From the NCBI RefSeq assembly GCF_014356525.2, contig NC_052514.1, forward strand, positions 6,471,019 to 6,535,018: a stretch of 64,000 bases of DNA, read 5' to 3'. Within the stretch, counting starts at the first letter, position 1. Each line of letters opens with the position of its first letter. The position numbers and the translations under genes were made by a program. The notes under the pieces were generated by a model, which saw only the letters and a list, made by a program, of their open reading frames with translations, was not told the origin of the DNA and searched no databases. Positions 44,608-56,769 of this stretch are shown here, piece by piece. The stretch comes from Nilaparvata lugens. Lineage: Eukaryota > Arthropoda > Insecta > Hemiptera > Delphacidae.

Positions 44608-45476
44608 TTTAGTACAGGAGTTCAGCTAGGGTGTAATAATGTTGTGTTAGAAGGAATTTGCAATAACGTCAAAAATACGCCCAGAATTAACGTTTTTCCA
44701 GCGTTTTTTTTTTTTGCTTTTTCTCAGATTTATCAAGAACAAATGAACAGAAATTGTTCAAATTTAGTGAAGAAGCTAAGCTAGGGTGTAATAATGTTGT
44801 GTTAGAAGGAATTTGCAATAACGCCAAAGATACGCCCATAATCTGCGTTTTTCCAGCCTTTTTTTGCGCTTTCTCAGCTTTATAGAGAACAAATGAACAG
44901 AAAATGTTCAAATTTACTACATACAGGAGCTCAGCTGGGGTGTAATAATGTTGTGTTAGAAGGAATTTGAATTAACACCAAAGATACGCCCAAAATCTTC
45001 GTTTGTCCAGCGTTTTTTGCGCTTTCTCAGCTTTATCGAGAACAAATAAACAGAAAATGTTCAAATTTACTACAGAAGCTCAGCGGGGGTGTAAGAAGGA
45101 ATTTGAAATAACGCCAAAGATACGCTCAAAATTAGCAGTTTTTTGCGTTTTCTCAGTTCAAGTAATTTGTTGTTCTCATCAAGTAATAGACAGAAAATGT
45201 TCAAATTTGGTACAGAGGTTTAGCTAGGGTCTAACAATCTTGTGATAAGGTGGCTAATATTTAATCAAAGATACGCCCAAAATCAGCGATTTTCTCAGCT
45301 TTTCTGCGTCTTCTCAGTACTTTGACTTTCTGATGGATTGAAGCATGCTCAAATGAAAAATGCAAGCGAGCGAAGCGAGCCCGCTCATCTCATTTTTGGA
45401 CGACCAAGTCGGGGGTCCAGGGGGCGGAGCCTCCTGGCTAGACTGATATGGCGAACGAAGCAAGCCTGGCGGCTAG
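44608..45476 (+). mobile_element. Helitron family A, copy 3 (5' truncated)
   Basis: It ends GGCGGCTAG|TA after the hairpin GCGAACGAAGCAAGCC. There is no TC start or microsatellite. The interior has about five tandem units of roughly 145 bp with GGTGTAATAATGTTGTGTTA and ACGCC(A/-)AAGATACGCCCA(A/G)AAT, as in copy 2. Confidence 0.75.
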
Positions 45477-45534
45477 TACTATGATATAAAGTATCCTCTT
45501 TTCTCTTCAGGGCTACTTGTAATATATGAATAGA

Positions 45535-45665
45535 AATATAAATGAAAGGGTAAGAGTACCCTTCTAAATGAAAATGGCATTAGTAGCCGAAACATGTCGT
45601 GAGTAAATAATTTAAAAGGGTACTCGGATTTTTATTTCTATTTATTATATATCCTATATATGGTT
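45535..45665. repeat. 'CAGTACCCTTTT' element, variant
   Basis: AAGAGTACCCTTCTAAATG is followed by GCCGAAACATGTCGTGAGTA and AAAAGGGTACTCGGATTTTT. The middle motif is also present at 51720-51745 as its complement. Confidence 0.5.
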
Positions 45666-46034
45666 TCAAACTAGGTTTATTTTCTTCTATGTAAACATTA
45701 CTAATTGGTCACATTAACATGGTAGGTGGTAGGTCATGTTATATATAGTTTATTATTATGTATATTTTTATTCAGTGCTACACTAGATGACTTTTCTCCA
45801 GGGTATGCAGTTATCATAATTATTTATTCGATGTCATTGTACAACATTCAATGAAAAATAAAACAACAGATTTCAAGCTGTGCAAACTACACTTAATCGA
45901 CGGCTAGTTGATGCAAAAGAATACTTTACATAAGGTCAGACAAAACAATAAATCATTATATTATTCCAAATCCAAATTCATTTAATAATAATCATCCATT
46001 AATATTAGAATTTGAATGAATGAAATTTCTCATT

Positions 46035-47735
46035 AGTTATTTGTGCAACTAGTGCGCAAAGTGACAGTTTGCTGCACCGTAAGAAACGTATACGCCCGAG
46101 CCGTAAGCGAGGGCGGAATGGTATCTTGAGTGCAGCAGAGGAGCTTTGCGCACGTATTTCACATTAAACTTTTCCTACAGTTACCATTGAATATGAAAAA
46201 TGAATAATTATGGGTAAAATGATGGCTGAAATCCATCAAATGTTTGTGTGTGTGATGCTGTTATTAATAACAACCTTAACTCATTTAAAAATTAATAATC
46301 CAATTAAAGTTGAAAATTCTCAGTCAAAATTCTCATTTTCAAGAATCAAGAATCAGAAAAAATACAGATAGAACAAAAAATGCATATTTAACATACACGC
46401 CAGCAGCTTGTTGGCTGAACCGAGCTGCAAAATGGCTGAACACAACAAGATGGCTGAACCGACAAGCGCGCGACCTAGCGGGAAGAATCGTACCTAAGTT
46501 TGTTTCATCCAGCTAAAAATTACTGAAACACGATTCAGAAATTTAGACTTTTGCTCAAATTACCGAGAAAAATGCTCAATGTAAACTGAGAAATATTTAT
46601 ATAAATAACATAGACAACTGAGAATATTTATTGTAGTATTGATATGTTTTTTATTATTTCTATTTATATGAATATCAAACGGTAATCATTTAACCTCAAA
46701 ATTCGAATTTTATAATGTATATTTGCTACTTTTCTCATTTCTTGCAGTTGGAATAATAATAATTATTATCAATAGAAAAGAACTATTATTTATTATTAAA
46801 TGATGAGAATTCGTAAATGATGATTATTTAATTATGCTTTAGATGAACATTATTCTTGTTTTGGATTTCTAGATTGGGATTTTATCATAAATGTAGGGTA
46901 GCCATTGAAATGATTCTCATCTAAATCTAACCACAGTCATTGTTACCAACTTAATTTTTGTTTTCGTGCACTAATCCCCCATTTAACCCACCAACTATTT
47001 TGTGTTGCCATGTTGCAAATCTGGAGTGCAGAAAAGATTTTTCCCGCACTAGAGCGGAAAAGTGAATCTTTGCGTTCTGTAATCAGTGCAGGAATCGTCA
47101 CTTTCCAAGGTAACTGTAGGAAATAGTTATTTGTGCAACTAGTGCGCAAAGTGACAGTTTACTGCACCGAAAGAAACGTATACGCCCGAGCCGTAAGCGA
47201 GGGCGGAATGGTTTCTTGAGTGCAGCAAACGAACTTTGCGCACGTATTTCACATTAAATTTTTCCTACAGTTACCTTTGAATATTAAAAGTGGGTAATTA
47301 TGGGTAAAATTCCCTGAAATCCATCAAATGTTTTTCTGTGTAATTTTATTATTAATAAAAACCTTAATTTATTTTAAATTGGATAATAATAATTGAAATA
47401 TAATGATTAGTAATTCAATTGAAAATTTATGTGACTGCTTGAAGGGGGTTTATGTTATGTAAGCATTGAAATGACTATAATCAAGGAACATAATGGCAAG
47501 GAAACGCTGTTCTCCACTGCTATTATAACGTGGGCCTCACTATGAGTATTACCAACTTGATTTTGATTTTGCTGCACTGGTGCTCCATTAACCTACTAAC
47601 TATTTTGCGTTGTCATGCTGCAAATCTGGAGTACGCAAAGTACTCACTTTACGCACTAGTGCGGAAAAGTGATTCTTTGCGGCCTGCAATCAGTGCAGAA
47701 ATGGTCACTTTTCAAGGTATCTGTAGGAAAAAATA
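46035..47735. repeat. pair of directly repeated hairpin elements
   Basis: AGTTATTTGTGCAACTAGTG occurs at 46035 and 47127. Each is followed by a 200-nt block with ACGCCCGAGCCGTAAGCGAG and TTTGCGCACGTATTTCACAT. A second shared block (CTAACTATTTTG(T/C)GTTG, then GTGCGGAAAAGTGATTCTTT) lies at 46940-47120 and 47555-47735. The order suggests two copies of one element in direct orientation with deletions, bounded by CTGTAGGAAA. It is non-coding. Confidence 0.6.
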
Positions 47736-47897
47736 ATTTCCATCTGAGAACTATATATAACATTGATATGAACTGTAATTTATCGCTCCTGATGTTGAAG
47801 ATGAAATTAGAATTCGAGTTTCATGATGTGAATGGGAAAGGGTTGTTAGATATTCGCCCAGCAGTCAGTTTTCATGGTTTTCAAGGATTGATTGATT

Positions 47898-48005
47898 GAT
47901 TGATTGAGTACTTTATTTATGTAGATTACAATATATACTGGCTTATACACTTATATACAATAGCTTACAATACAGCAAAATTATAGATGAATTTACATAA
48001 TATAT
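47898..48005 (-). mobile_element. retroposon tail, TTGA-repeat family
   Basis: TTGATTGATTGATTGATTGA is followed by TTACAATATATACTGGCTTA. The second block also occurs at 21545 and 42055. The simple-repeat end suggests a 3' tail read on the minus strand. Confidence 0.5.
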
Positions 48006-48279
48006 AGACTAAGAAAATAATTATTGAACTGTATATGATATGAAAAAGCAATTTGTAATATAATAACTATAGATAATAATTATATTGTTATGCATCTACA
48101 TAAATTGGCGGAGCTTTGGACATATCAATGTCCATTCTTCGGAAAGAATATTAAAAATATCCTCCCCACTAACTCTCTACCAAGGATGAGAGAGAGTTTT
48201 CTATAACAGTAGGTTCATGCTTTTAGAGGGGTTTTACGAGTTAGTTTTGAGAGATGTGTAACCAAAATAGAAGGAGAAG

Positions 48280-49160
48280 AAGGATAGAAAGGATGAAAAA
48301 GGATAGACTGAGTAGAAGATATATGGGATGAAGAGGAGGAAGGGAAGGAGGATAGGAGAAGAATGAGAGGGAGATTTCTTGTCCAGAACATTCATGTTTT
48401 CAAAGGGTTATACGAGTTCGCTTAGAGAGTAGCAGAAATATGTGAAGCAGAAGGATGAAGAGAAGTAGAAGTAGTAGAAAGGGAGAAAGTAGAAAGGAGT
48501 AGGAGAAGTAGGAGGAGAAGGATGAGGACGAGGATAGGAGAAAAATTATGAGATAGTTTCCTAGGGCAGTTGGTTGATATTTTGAGAGTTGGTTTTGAGT
48601 TCGTTTCAGAAGAGAAGTAGCAGTAATACGATGAGAAGAATGTAGAAGAGGAGGAGATGGGGAACAATGAAGTGGAATAGAAAGGAGAGAAGTAGGAATG
48701 GGAAGATGTGGAGGAGGTGGAGGAGGAGGAGGAGGAGGAGGAGGAGGAGGAGGAGGAGCAGATGGAGAAGGTCGATGAAGAGGTGAAGGATGAGGATGAG
48801 ATGAAGAAGAAGATGGGAAGGAGAGGAAGAAGGAGATGGAGAAATAGTAGGGGTAGGAGATTTTAGAATAAGGTAGGGGGTTAGTGGTGGAGGAAGAGGA
48901 GGTGGAGGAGGAGGAGGAGGAGGAGGAGGAGAAGTAGGAAGAGTAGGAGGAGTAGGAGGAGAAGGTGGAGGAGTAGGAGTAGAAGAGTGTAGAATAACGA
49001 GGGGAGTGGATGGTGATGGAGTAGATGGTGGAGGAAGAGGTGGTGAAGGAGGAGGAGGAGGAAGAGGAGAAAAGAGAATGAGAAGAAGGAGGAGAAGGAG
49101 GTGGAGGAGGAGGAGAAGAGGAGGAGTATGTGTCTGGAGAAGACAGAGTAGAAATCATTC
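48280..49160. repeat. extended GA/GGA polypurine zone
   Basis: About 880 bp of strongly purine-biased plus strand, with a nearly pure GGA run at 48710-48760 and another at 48890-48960. The open frames across it (Ser/Pro- or Leu-rich on minus) are low-complexity by-products. Confidence 0.85.
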
Positions 49161-49729
49161 ATTACACCATCACCATACGGGCATCAAAAGAACAGACTAA
49201 TCTGACGCGTTAGAACAGTGAGCTAGCAATTAAGTTACACAGTTTACGCTCGGCAAAATTTCTGCACTGTTTCACTTTTAACAGTCAGCATCCTTTATAA
49301 ATAACATCAACTCTTCCCATACAACTAAAGCTAACAGTTTTCGAAATCGCATGAGTTTCAGTCCGACAGTTGCATTTTAGGTTAAAACTGTATGTATGTA
49401 TATAATTTATTTATGATGAATGTTAAATATTTATGTTGCTGTGGGCTGTGCAGTTGGGAATTGGAGGCTGAATTTGGAATGAGATGGTAAATGGGCTGAT
49501 GGATAGATGGGTGGAGCTGGTTATTTATTCATAGCTATCAAAAGGATCAAGGAGATGAGCCAGCTTGTCTCTGATAGCTTCTATGTATACGATTAGGATA
49601 TGTTTAAGAAAGTGGTTAATATTCTTTATTCTTCATTGATTCATACAATGAGTACATCATCAAAATGTTGGGGAGAGAAAAATGAGGTAACCTTGTGCCA
49701 TTCCTCTCACAAATTTAGATTAGGCTTCT

Positions 49730-49990
49730 TCTTCTGGTTCCTTCTCCTGTCGGAGGTTGTAAATCATCACGGCAATTTTCACTTCATTGATTGCAGCCTT
49801 GAATAGTTCCCTTGAGTTGCAGCCATACCATTCTCTTGAATTACGCAGTCAGGATATCCTTCTTCTTCCCACACTCCTCTTTCCCATGATCCTTCCTTGC
49901 AATATAAGTCTCAACAGCTCATACTTTTCACCCCTCATTACATGGCCCAGATATTGCAATTTTCTTCTCACATCAATAAGGCTACACATT
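49730..49990 (-). pseudogene. non-LTR retrotransposon, C-terminal reverse-transcriptase fragment
   Basis: The minus strand reads RRKLQYLGHVMRGEKYELLR, LILQGRIMGKRSVGRRRIS, then a stop codon, LRNSREWYGCNSRELFKAA, VKIAVMIYNLRQ and a final stop at 49730-49732. The YLGH..R...Y.LL....G...G.R..GRRR..WL.N.R.W pattern is the usual C-terminus of many insect LINEs. The in-frame stop replaces a tryptophan-like position (SWL). It is 5' truncated and dead. Confidence 0.8.
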
Positions 49991-50295
49991 AAGTTATCAT
50001 CCGCTACATCACCCACGCACAAGCCTCGAGCTCATGTGGGCAACACCCTCAGCAGAAAATCAGAATAATGGAACGGAAAAACAAGCCCAAAAATGTTTAA
50101 TAGAGGTTTTCATTCCCCTAATTAATGACAGCAGAAATTTCAATTTAAATTTTATTCATTGCCAATTTAGAATAATCAAGACTTATAACAAACTCTTTAT
50201 GATAACACATATATCATAAAAAATATGAATAAATAATAAACGTAATTATCCATACATATAGTTATATAAAATTGAATATAAATATGAAGAAAATA

Positions 50296-50405
50296 AATAA
50301 AAATCTCAGTACCCTTTTTTTAAAATATTTTTATATATTACTGAGATTTTTATTTATTTTCTTCATATTTATATTACAAGTAGCCCTTTACAGGAAAGAG
50401 ATAAA
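50296..50405. repeat. 'CAGTACCCTTTT' element
   Basis: AAATCTCAGTACCCTTTTTT and TACTGAGATTTTTATTTATT flank a very short interior, followed by TATTACAAGTAGCCCTTTAC. Close relative of 34923-35030. Confidence 0.6.
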
Positions 50406-50572
50406 ATTGAATATATTTATTTATGAAATTTTATGAAATAATATATATATAAAATGTATTTATTTATATCGTCTCTCATTATTGGTTGCTTCGATCCAAT
50501 TTTTGAAAACGCTGAAAACGCTGAAGATTGTCTCTTATGATTTATTATTGTGGATGTAATATTATAAGAGCA

Positions 50573-51245
50573 CTAGCCGTCAGGCTCGCTTCGCTCGCCA
50601 TATCCGTCTAGCCAGGGGGCTCCGCCCCCTGGACCCCCGACTGGATCGTCCAAGAATGAGATTAGCAGGCTCGCTTCGCTCGCCTGCATTTTTATCATGT
50701 TAGGACAATCCAGTCGGGGGTCCAGACTAAACGTCTGGCTAAACGGATATGGCGAGCGAAGCGAGCCTGACGGCTAGTAATATAATATTCCCAGGATTGA
50801 AGTAGCAGTGCCCAATCAATTTTTCCGCGATAAATGCTTTTAAATCTTCAAATTGGTGCCAACCTAAGAAAGTCAACTCAACCTAATGCCAACCTGACAA
50901 AATTATTAATTTAGTTGCCAGTTAACAACTGTTTCGAAGAGGTACTCTATCTAGATTATAGTTCTATAGTAACATATGATATGGAAATTCCAATTATAAT
51001 TAAGAGATTGGGAGAAGAAGAATATACATGCTAAAAGACGAACTTTGAACCCTTAAAAACAACCCTTAGAGTTAAAATATTGCCAAAAGATTTCTTAGTG
51101 CGCCTCTAAAGGGCCAACTGAACATACCTACCAAATTTGAACGTTTTTGGTTCGGTAGATTTTTAGTTATGCGAGTGAGTGAGTGAGTGAGTGAGTGAGT
51201 GAGTCAGTCAGTGAGTGAGTGCCATTTCGCTTTTATATATATAGA
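50573..51245 (-). mobile_element. Helitron family A, copy 4
   Basis: On the minus strand it starts A|TCTATATATATAAAAGCG (51245) and ends GCGAGCCTGACGGCTAG|T (50573). The insertion site is A/T. The interior is almost that of copy 1, including GTTAACTGGCAACTAAATTA and the inverted internal copy of the terminal hairpin. Confidence 0.88.
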
Positions 51246-51679
51246 TAGATATGCAACAATACCTTACCATCATTTATACTGACTTTGTAGGCTCGACCAA
51301 ATAAGAGTTACATTCAATTTCATTATAACGGAATTCCATCTGAATTCTATCAGATTGAAATGAGCTTGACAAACATCGTCTGTTTGACATCATCTCTGTT
51401 TAATCTAATAGAATTTAAAAGGATAGCAGAAATTCATACGAACAAAAATCAATGTGTGTGTAGCTAGCATATGGGTTGAATTCTTCAGTACTCCATTAAT
51501 TCTTTAAAATAAAAATCAAAATTCAATCTTGGAATGGATGAAACATTATTACAAAATTTGTATATCTTACTGTAATACTGTAAATTTTGTTAAGTGAACA
51601 ACGACAAGACTCAGCCAATTTCGGACTATGTGTAACCTTATCCAAATTTGGGAGAGGAATAGCACAAGGCTAAATATGA

Positions 51680-52050
51680 AGAAAAATAGAAAACTCAGTA
51701 CCCTTTTGAATTATTTAATCACAACATGTTTCAACTGACATTGATGCCATTTTCAAGTGATATGAAGTAAATAAATAAATACTGCTAGAAGTTTCTTATT
51801 TTGATCATCTGTTAGTGTATTCATATGATTTTATGAACTAAAACTATAAATAATTTATAGTTTAAATCCACAATTATTGTGGATTTAAATGGGGTTATTG
51901 GTGTCTAATTGGATTAAGTTTATTATTTTATCTCTGTTCAGTTTTGCCGCTTTATGAATATGAAATTCTCCTTTAACATTCAATTTTCCACTCTTATTGA
52001 GATTTTTATTTTTCTTTCTATTTATATTACAAGTAGCCCTATACAGAAAA
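51680..52050. repeat. 'CAGTACCCTTTT' element with expanded interior
   Basis: AAACTCAGTACCCTTTTGAA then AACATGTTTCAACTGACATT open it, and TTGAGATTTTTATTTTTC with TATTACAAGTAGCCCTATAC close it. Near 51855 there is a palindrome TTTAAATCCACAATTATTGT and its complement. Confidence 0.5.
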
Positions 52051-52574
52051 GAGAGCACAAGACTACCTTATTTTTCCCTCCCTATCATTTAGATGATGAA
52101 CTTATTGTATGATTCAATTAAGAAATAAATAGTAAAGAATACGCTCTATACAGTTCTGTTCTGAAACACAGTTCAGTACAGTTTCATAATGAAATGAATA
52201 AAGATGATTATTGTAAAATTCAAGGTATTCTGATAGTTAGTATTTTGGAATCTTCTTCCTAGAATGACTTCTGTATAATCGTAGAAACTTTTTTGTTTTG
52301 TTTTTTCATTTCATTTCATTTTCATTTTATTATTTGCGGTGTTTATTTTTTTCTGCTATCTAAAATTGTGTTTCTCTGTAATTTCATTTTCTGTAATATA
52401 TATTTTTTCAGAAAAACTTTTTGTGAAAACTTTTCTTTTCTTTCAATATTTGTATTAAATATTGCATTTTCAATTGTTTCACTTGTATTATGTGTTAAGA
52501 GAGCAATTATGGGATATTATCCTTGTGCTCTCATATGTATCTCAGATGAATAAATAAATAAATAAATTACTCAC

Positions 52575-52755
52575 CATAAGGAAAGCATTGGGCTGAACAA
52601 TGATCTCGTTTCCAGTAAGTGTCTGGTGACACACGGGTCCCGTCTTCTTGAAGTCATCAGGGCTGGCAGGCAGTTTGTACCAGGTCGATTTTGCCGTATA
52701 GGAGACTGTGTCGTCCTCCTCATCATCTACTAGGTCCACTTTTTCCTTATATGCC
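52575..52755 (-). CDS. Snmp1: SNMP-like receptor exon: YKEKVDLVDDEEDDTVSY segment
   Basis: 181 bp. Acceptor TTTCCTCAG, donor CTTATG|GTGAGT. The first base completes the Leu codon started in the upstream exon. It encodes AYKEKVDLVDDEEDDTVSYT, then STWYKLPASPDDFKKTGPVC and LTGNEIIVQPNAFLM. CD36 proteins show (Y/W)(R/K)EK.......D.(V/I)(S/T)Y and a short L..(D/E)(E/D)....P. Here about 10-12 extra residues including a cysteine (ASPDDFKKTGPVCH) sit between the two blocks. Confidence 0.9.
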
Positions 52756-52979
52756 CTGAGGAAATTAATGATAATTAATGAGTGAGTAGGATATTTATCT
52801 CAGAAATTGAACTTGGTAATATGTAGAATTAAGTTTATATGTTTGTATCATTTTGTGACACCCTTTCAGGATGGAGATGTTGTACTGTATTGAGTAATGA
52901 GAGGTTGGTGACACTGTCAGATGATGATGGCACTGGAGTTGTGCGTGTTTGTGTTGTGTTCTGGAATGAGTTGGCAACA

Positions 52980-53672
52980 TCTATGTATATATAAAAGCGA
53001 AATGGCACTCACTCACTCACTGACTGACTGACTGACTCACTCACTCGCATAACTAAAAATCTACCGGACCGAAAACGTTCAAATTTGGTATGTATGTTCA
53101 GTTGGCCCTTTAGAGGCGCACTAAGAAATCTTTTGGCAATATTTTAACTCTAAGGGTGGTTTTTAAAGGTTTAAAGTTCATCTTCAAGCATGTATATTCT
53201 TCTTATTCTCTTTATTATAATTGAAAAATGTCCATACCATATGTTAGTATAGAACTATAATCTAGAGAGAGTACCTCTTCGAAACAGTTGTTAACTGGTA
53301 ACTAAATTAATAATTTTGTCAGGTTGGCATTAAGTTGAGTTGACTTTGTTAGGTTGGCACCAAGTTGAAGATTGAAATGCATTTATCGCGGAAAAATTGA
53401 TTAGGCACTGCTACTTCAATCAGAGATATTCCTGGGAATATCATATTAATAGCCGTCAGGCTCGCTTCGCTCGCCATATCCGTTTAGCTAGACGTTAAGT
53501 CTGGACCCCCGACTGGATCGTCCTAAAATAAATGATAAAAATGCTCAAATGGAAAATGCAGGCGAGCGAAGCGAGCCTACTGATCTCATTCTTGGACGAT
53601 CCAGTCGGGGGTCCAGGGGGCGGAGCCCCCCGGCTAGACGGATATGGCGAGCGAAGCGAGCCTGACGGCTAG
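52980..53672 (+). mobile_element. Helitron family A, copy 5
   Basis: It starts A|TCTATGTATATATAAAAGCG and ends GCGAGCCTGACGGCTAG|T. It has a CACTGACTGACT microsatellite near the start. The interior matches copies 1 and 4 (for example TATAGAACTATAATCTAGA) and the duplicated inverted hairpin near 53455. Confidence 0.88.
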
Positions 53673-54319
53673 TATAAAATATAGTGCTCTTACAAAAGCA
53701 ATAACGTTGCTTTGTGCTTATTTATAAATTACACCAACCTCTCATTACTCAATACAGTACAACATCTCCCTCCTTAAAGGGTGTCACAAAATGATACAAA
53801 CATATAAACACTTAATTCTACATTCTACCAAGTTCAATTTCCGAAATAAATATCCTACTCACACTACAAATGATCAGGGGAGTATCCTCATGTAGTAATT
53901 TATAAATAAACAAAATCTTGCCAATTTTTCACTCATTTATTTAAATGTAGATTTTTCTAAATTTGAAATTTGCATCTCATATTTATTTTTGGACGAAAGT
54001 TGAGCTTGAACTTCTTACAGAAGAAACTTAACCTATTTTTTGGACATGTAATCAAAATTTGGGAATGGAATAGTTTTGGGCCAAGCCTGTTGTTCTTTCC
54101 CAATCATATTCATATTATTTGTTATTATATCCACCTATAAATAAATAAATAAATAAATATCAACTAGTAGTTCGGAGAACTACAGTAGTCTAGAACTTGC
54201 TACACTCACTAACATCGCTACTCACACACGCCCACCTATTCACACACAAACACACATACTAATTGGATTTGGAGTATAATGATGTATACAATAGGATCGG
54301 TGGAGGACGCTGAGAAATA

Positions 54320-54620
54320 GAAGTTATTTACACGTTTGAGCTAGAAAGCACGGTTGAAGAGATAAAAAATCTGAAACTTGAAATGTGGGAAAAAAATTAT
54401 GGAATTCTAAAAAAAATTTAAATATTGAACATGTGATGAATATGACATAAGACCACCTCGGAGAGCTGAAGAATAGAGGTCTCCTACACTTCGACCTGTG
54501 GTAAATTACAATTTTGAACTTGTGATAAATATATGTAATAAGACCATCTTGGAGAGCTGAAGAATAAAGGTCTTCTACACTTTTGAGCTCGGAAGCACGG
54601 TTGAAAAGATAAAAAACATA
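54320..54620. repeat. partial tandem duplication
   Basis: GGAGAGCTGAAGAATA(G/A)AGGT occurs at 54459 and 54551, and AAGCACGGTTGA(A/G)(A/G)AGAT at 54347 and 54592, giving two diverged direct units. The 163-codon minus-strand open frame across it has no recognisable domain and reflects the repeat. Confidence 0.5.
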
Positions 54621-54639
54621 AAACTTGGATTGGGACTTG

Positions 54640-55740
54640 AAAAAAAGGTTATAGAGGGAAAAGTTGAGAAGAAAATTTTTGACCCCGCAGTTCTGTTCAG
54701 GGTAGTGAGGAGGTGAACATATCAAAAGTCCCCACCCCTTCCCCCATGTGCTAAGGGGTTGAGGGTGGTTTAAAGGTACCATTTTTTGGTTTCTCGCATG
54801 AAACTCAAAAGCCATGTATCCTGAGGACTTGACTGTGAAATATCAAATTAAAGCTCACATAATTTTCTACAATATAATCATAGTAATCATAGTCATAGTG
54901 AAGTTGTGTCTCTTTTCTGGCTCAAAATTTTGCAAAATTACTCAAAAATTTCCAATTTATAGAGATTTGAGTGAAATATTTTTGTTTTTTATCAGTTTTT
55001 AAATATCAAAATTCAAAATTTTTAGTTTAGTCATTAGTTTTGGAGTGGAAATTGGACTTTTTGAAGTGAAAGTGTAATCTTAACCTTATTCTTTTTTGAA
55101 ACATTTATTATTTGTAAAAATTTGAGAAGACAGTTTTGGGCTATGCCTGTTGTCTTCTCCCAATCATATTATATTTATTATAATTATGGTTTGTAATTGT
55201 CAATGAAATGAATAAATAAAATAAATCAATAAATATTCATCCCACAATTTTTTTCATATCTCCTCTAGTTTTTGAGATATCCGTCCTCGAAGTTGTGACA
55301 TTTTTGTAAAAACCCGTTTTCCACCATTCTTTTCTGTTTTTCTCTTATAACGTTTTAAAAATTTATGGGAAAAATCCATATTGATTATGAGCTTATAGAG
55401 AATTAAATCTCTTCAATTTTATGTATAATGTCACACTTTTCGAATCCCCCTAACACCTTATGCAGCAGCTTTAGTGTTGAGTGTGAAATCTCCATTTTTG
55501 CAACAATAGACCAATTGACAAAGGAATTCAGAGGGAATGTTTTAAACAAAATTTTTGACTTCGCAGCTTTGTTGAGACTAGTTGGGAGGAGAACATATCA
55601 AAAGTCCTTATTCCTAACTCATGTGCTAAGGATATGAGGGTGATTTAAAAGTTGCATTTTTCAGCGTTTTGCTTCCACGCTCATATCTTGAGAACAATGC
55701 GTTCAACCGACATAACTAACTAATCAAAAATAAGCTTGAT
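54640..55740. repeat. dispersed repeat, two related blocks
   Basis: AACATATCAAAAGTCC and CATGTGCTAAGG occur near 54716-54755 and 55589-55628 in the same order, with AAAATTTTTGAC(C/T)(C/T)CGCAG upstream of each. Between them is a retroposon-tail block (CAGTTTTGGGCTATGCCTGT) near 55130. It is non-coding. Confidence 0.5.
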
Positions 55741-56769
55741 AAATTCTCTACACTTTTTGTTCAGTGCATATGCATCATTTACGTTTAACACTTATTTAGT
55801 TCACATTAGATAATATGGTCTCATTTATTATAGTTTTACATTCCAGGTTAACGAATCTCCGTTCAAACTGAGATGGTATCATACGTGAAATATAACTCTG
55901 AGTTCTACGTGATAAAAAGTTATCGTGTGTAACAATACATTAGACATCTAACACAATATACTGATGAATAAGATAGTCATGATATGATCAATCATGTGTT
56001 GTACTGTATTGGTTTTATGTTTAGAAGAACGTTATAATATCACAAACACATAATCATAGATATTCCAAAAGCTGACATTCTCCTTCAATTTAGCGTTCTT
56101 TTGAAAAAAATTGGAAAATGAATATTCAGACAAAAACGATTTCATCAAATTCGTCCTCCCTATTCAATCACAAAATCCCCAATCATCTCTAAAAAAACGA
56201 ATAGATTGATGAAGCCAATTTTATAGAACCCAATCAATTTCAATTCATTTTATTCCATGAAAAACACCAAAATATGAATGTAAAATTACACAAAGCAGAT
56301 TCTACCACTTCGAAAACTGTCAGCGTATTCTATCATTAAAATCAAAGCTCCCTATTTATCCAATGCAGACAGTTTAAAGTGAATTTTACTCTAGCTGACA
56401 TCAATTTGAGAGGATCATCTCTATGGATAGATATTCAGGACTCTTATTTTAATTGACTTTCCAAATATATCGATGGAATCTCATTAATAGGGTCTACTAC
56501 TTCTCTGCTGGGAAATTATAATCTATTATACGTAAATTCGATCATGAAATTCTATGAAACCTATTCAGTGCAGCCAACCAATTAGCTGTTCTAGAATATT
56601 TCAGTTAGTTTCAAAACGGCAACCTTTAGTTAGATTCACATGATTCTGTCATCAATCCCTATTAATAACATCAATTCTTCCCTTTTTATCAATGCTGTTT
56701 ATAGAGAGATACACTTAATATTGTCAGTTTTCTGTATGTATATAGTGAATTGTGAAATGTATATAGTTA

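Larger units (their letters stand above)
37851..52574 (-). other. intron 2 of the visible gene (14.7 kb)
   Basis: Donor GTGAGT at 52569-52574 and AG at 37851-37852. The largest visible intron. It holds MITE ends (37915-38220), the giant inverted repeat (38396-41955), Helitron copies 3 and 4, twin hairpin elements (46035-47735), a purine-rich zone (48280-49160) and a LINE 3' end (49730-49990). 42000-44600 shows only AT-rich sequence with one short reversed retroposon tail near 42040. Confidence 0.8.

Noticed and set aside
48400..49158. 252-codon Ser/Pro/Tyr-rich frame on the minus strand
   Set aside because: It lies entirely over the polypurine zone, where stops are scarce for compositional reasons.
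54324..54815. 163-codon minus-strand frame rich in Phe, Tyr and Ser
   Set aside because: It spans two diverged direct repeat units and has AT-driven composition with no recognisable motif.
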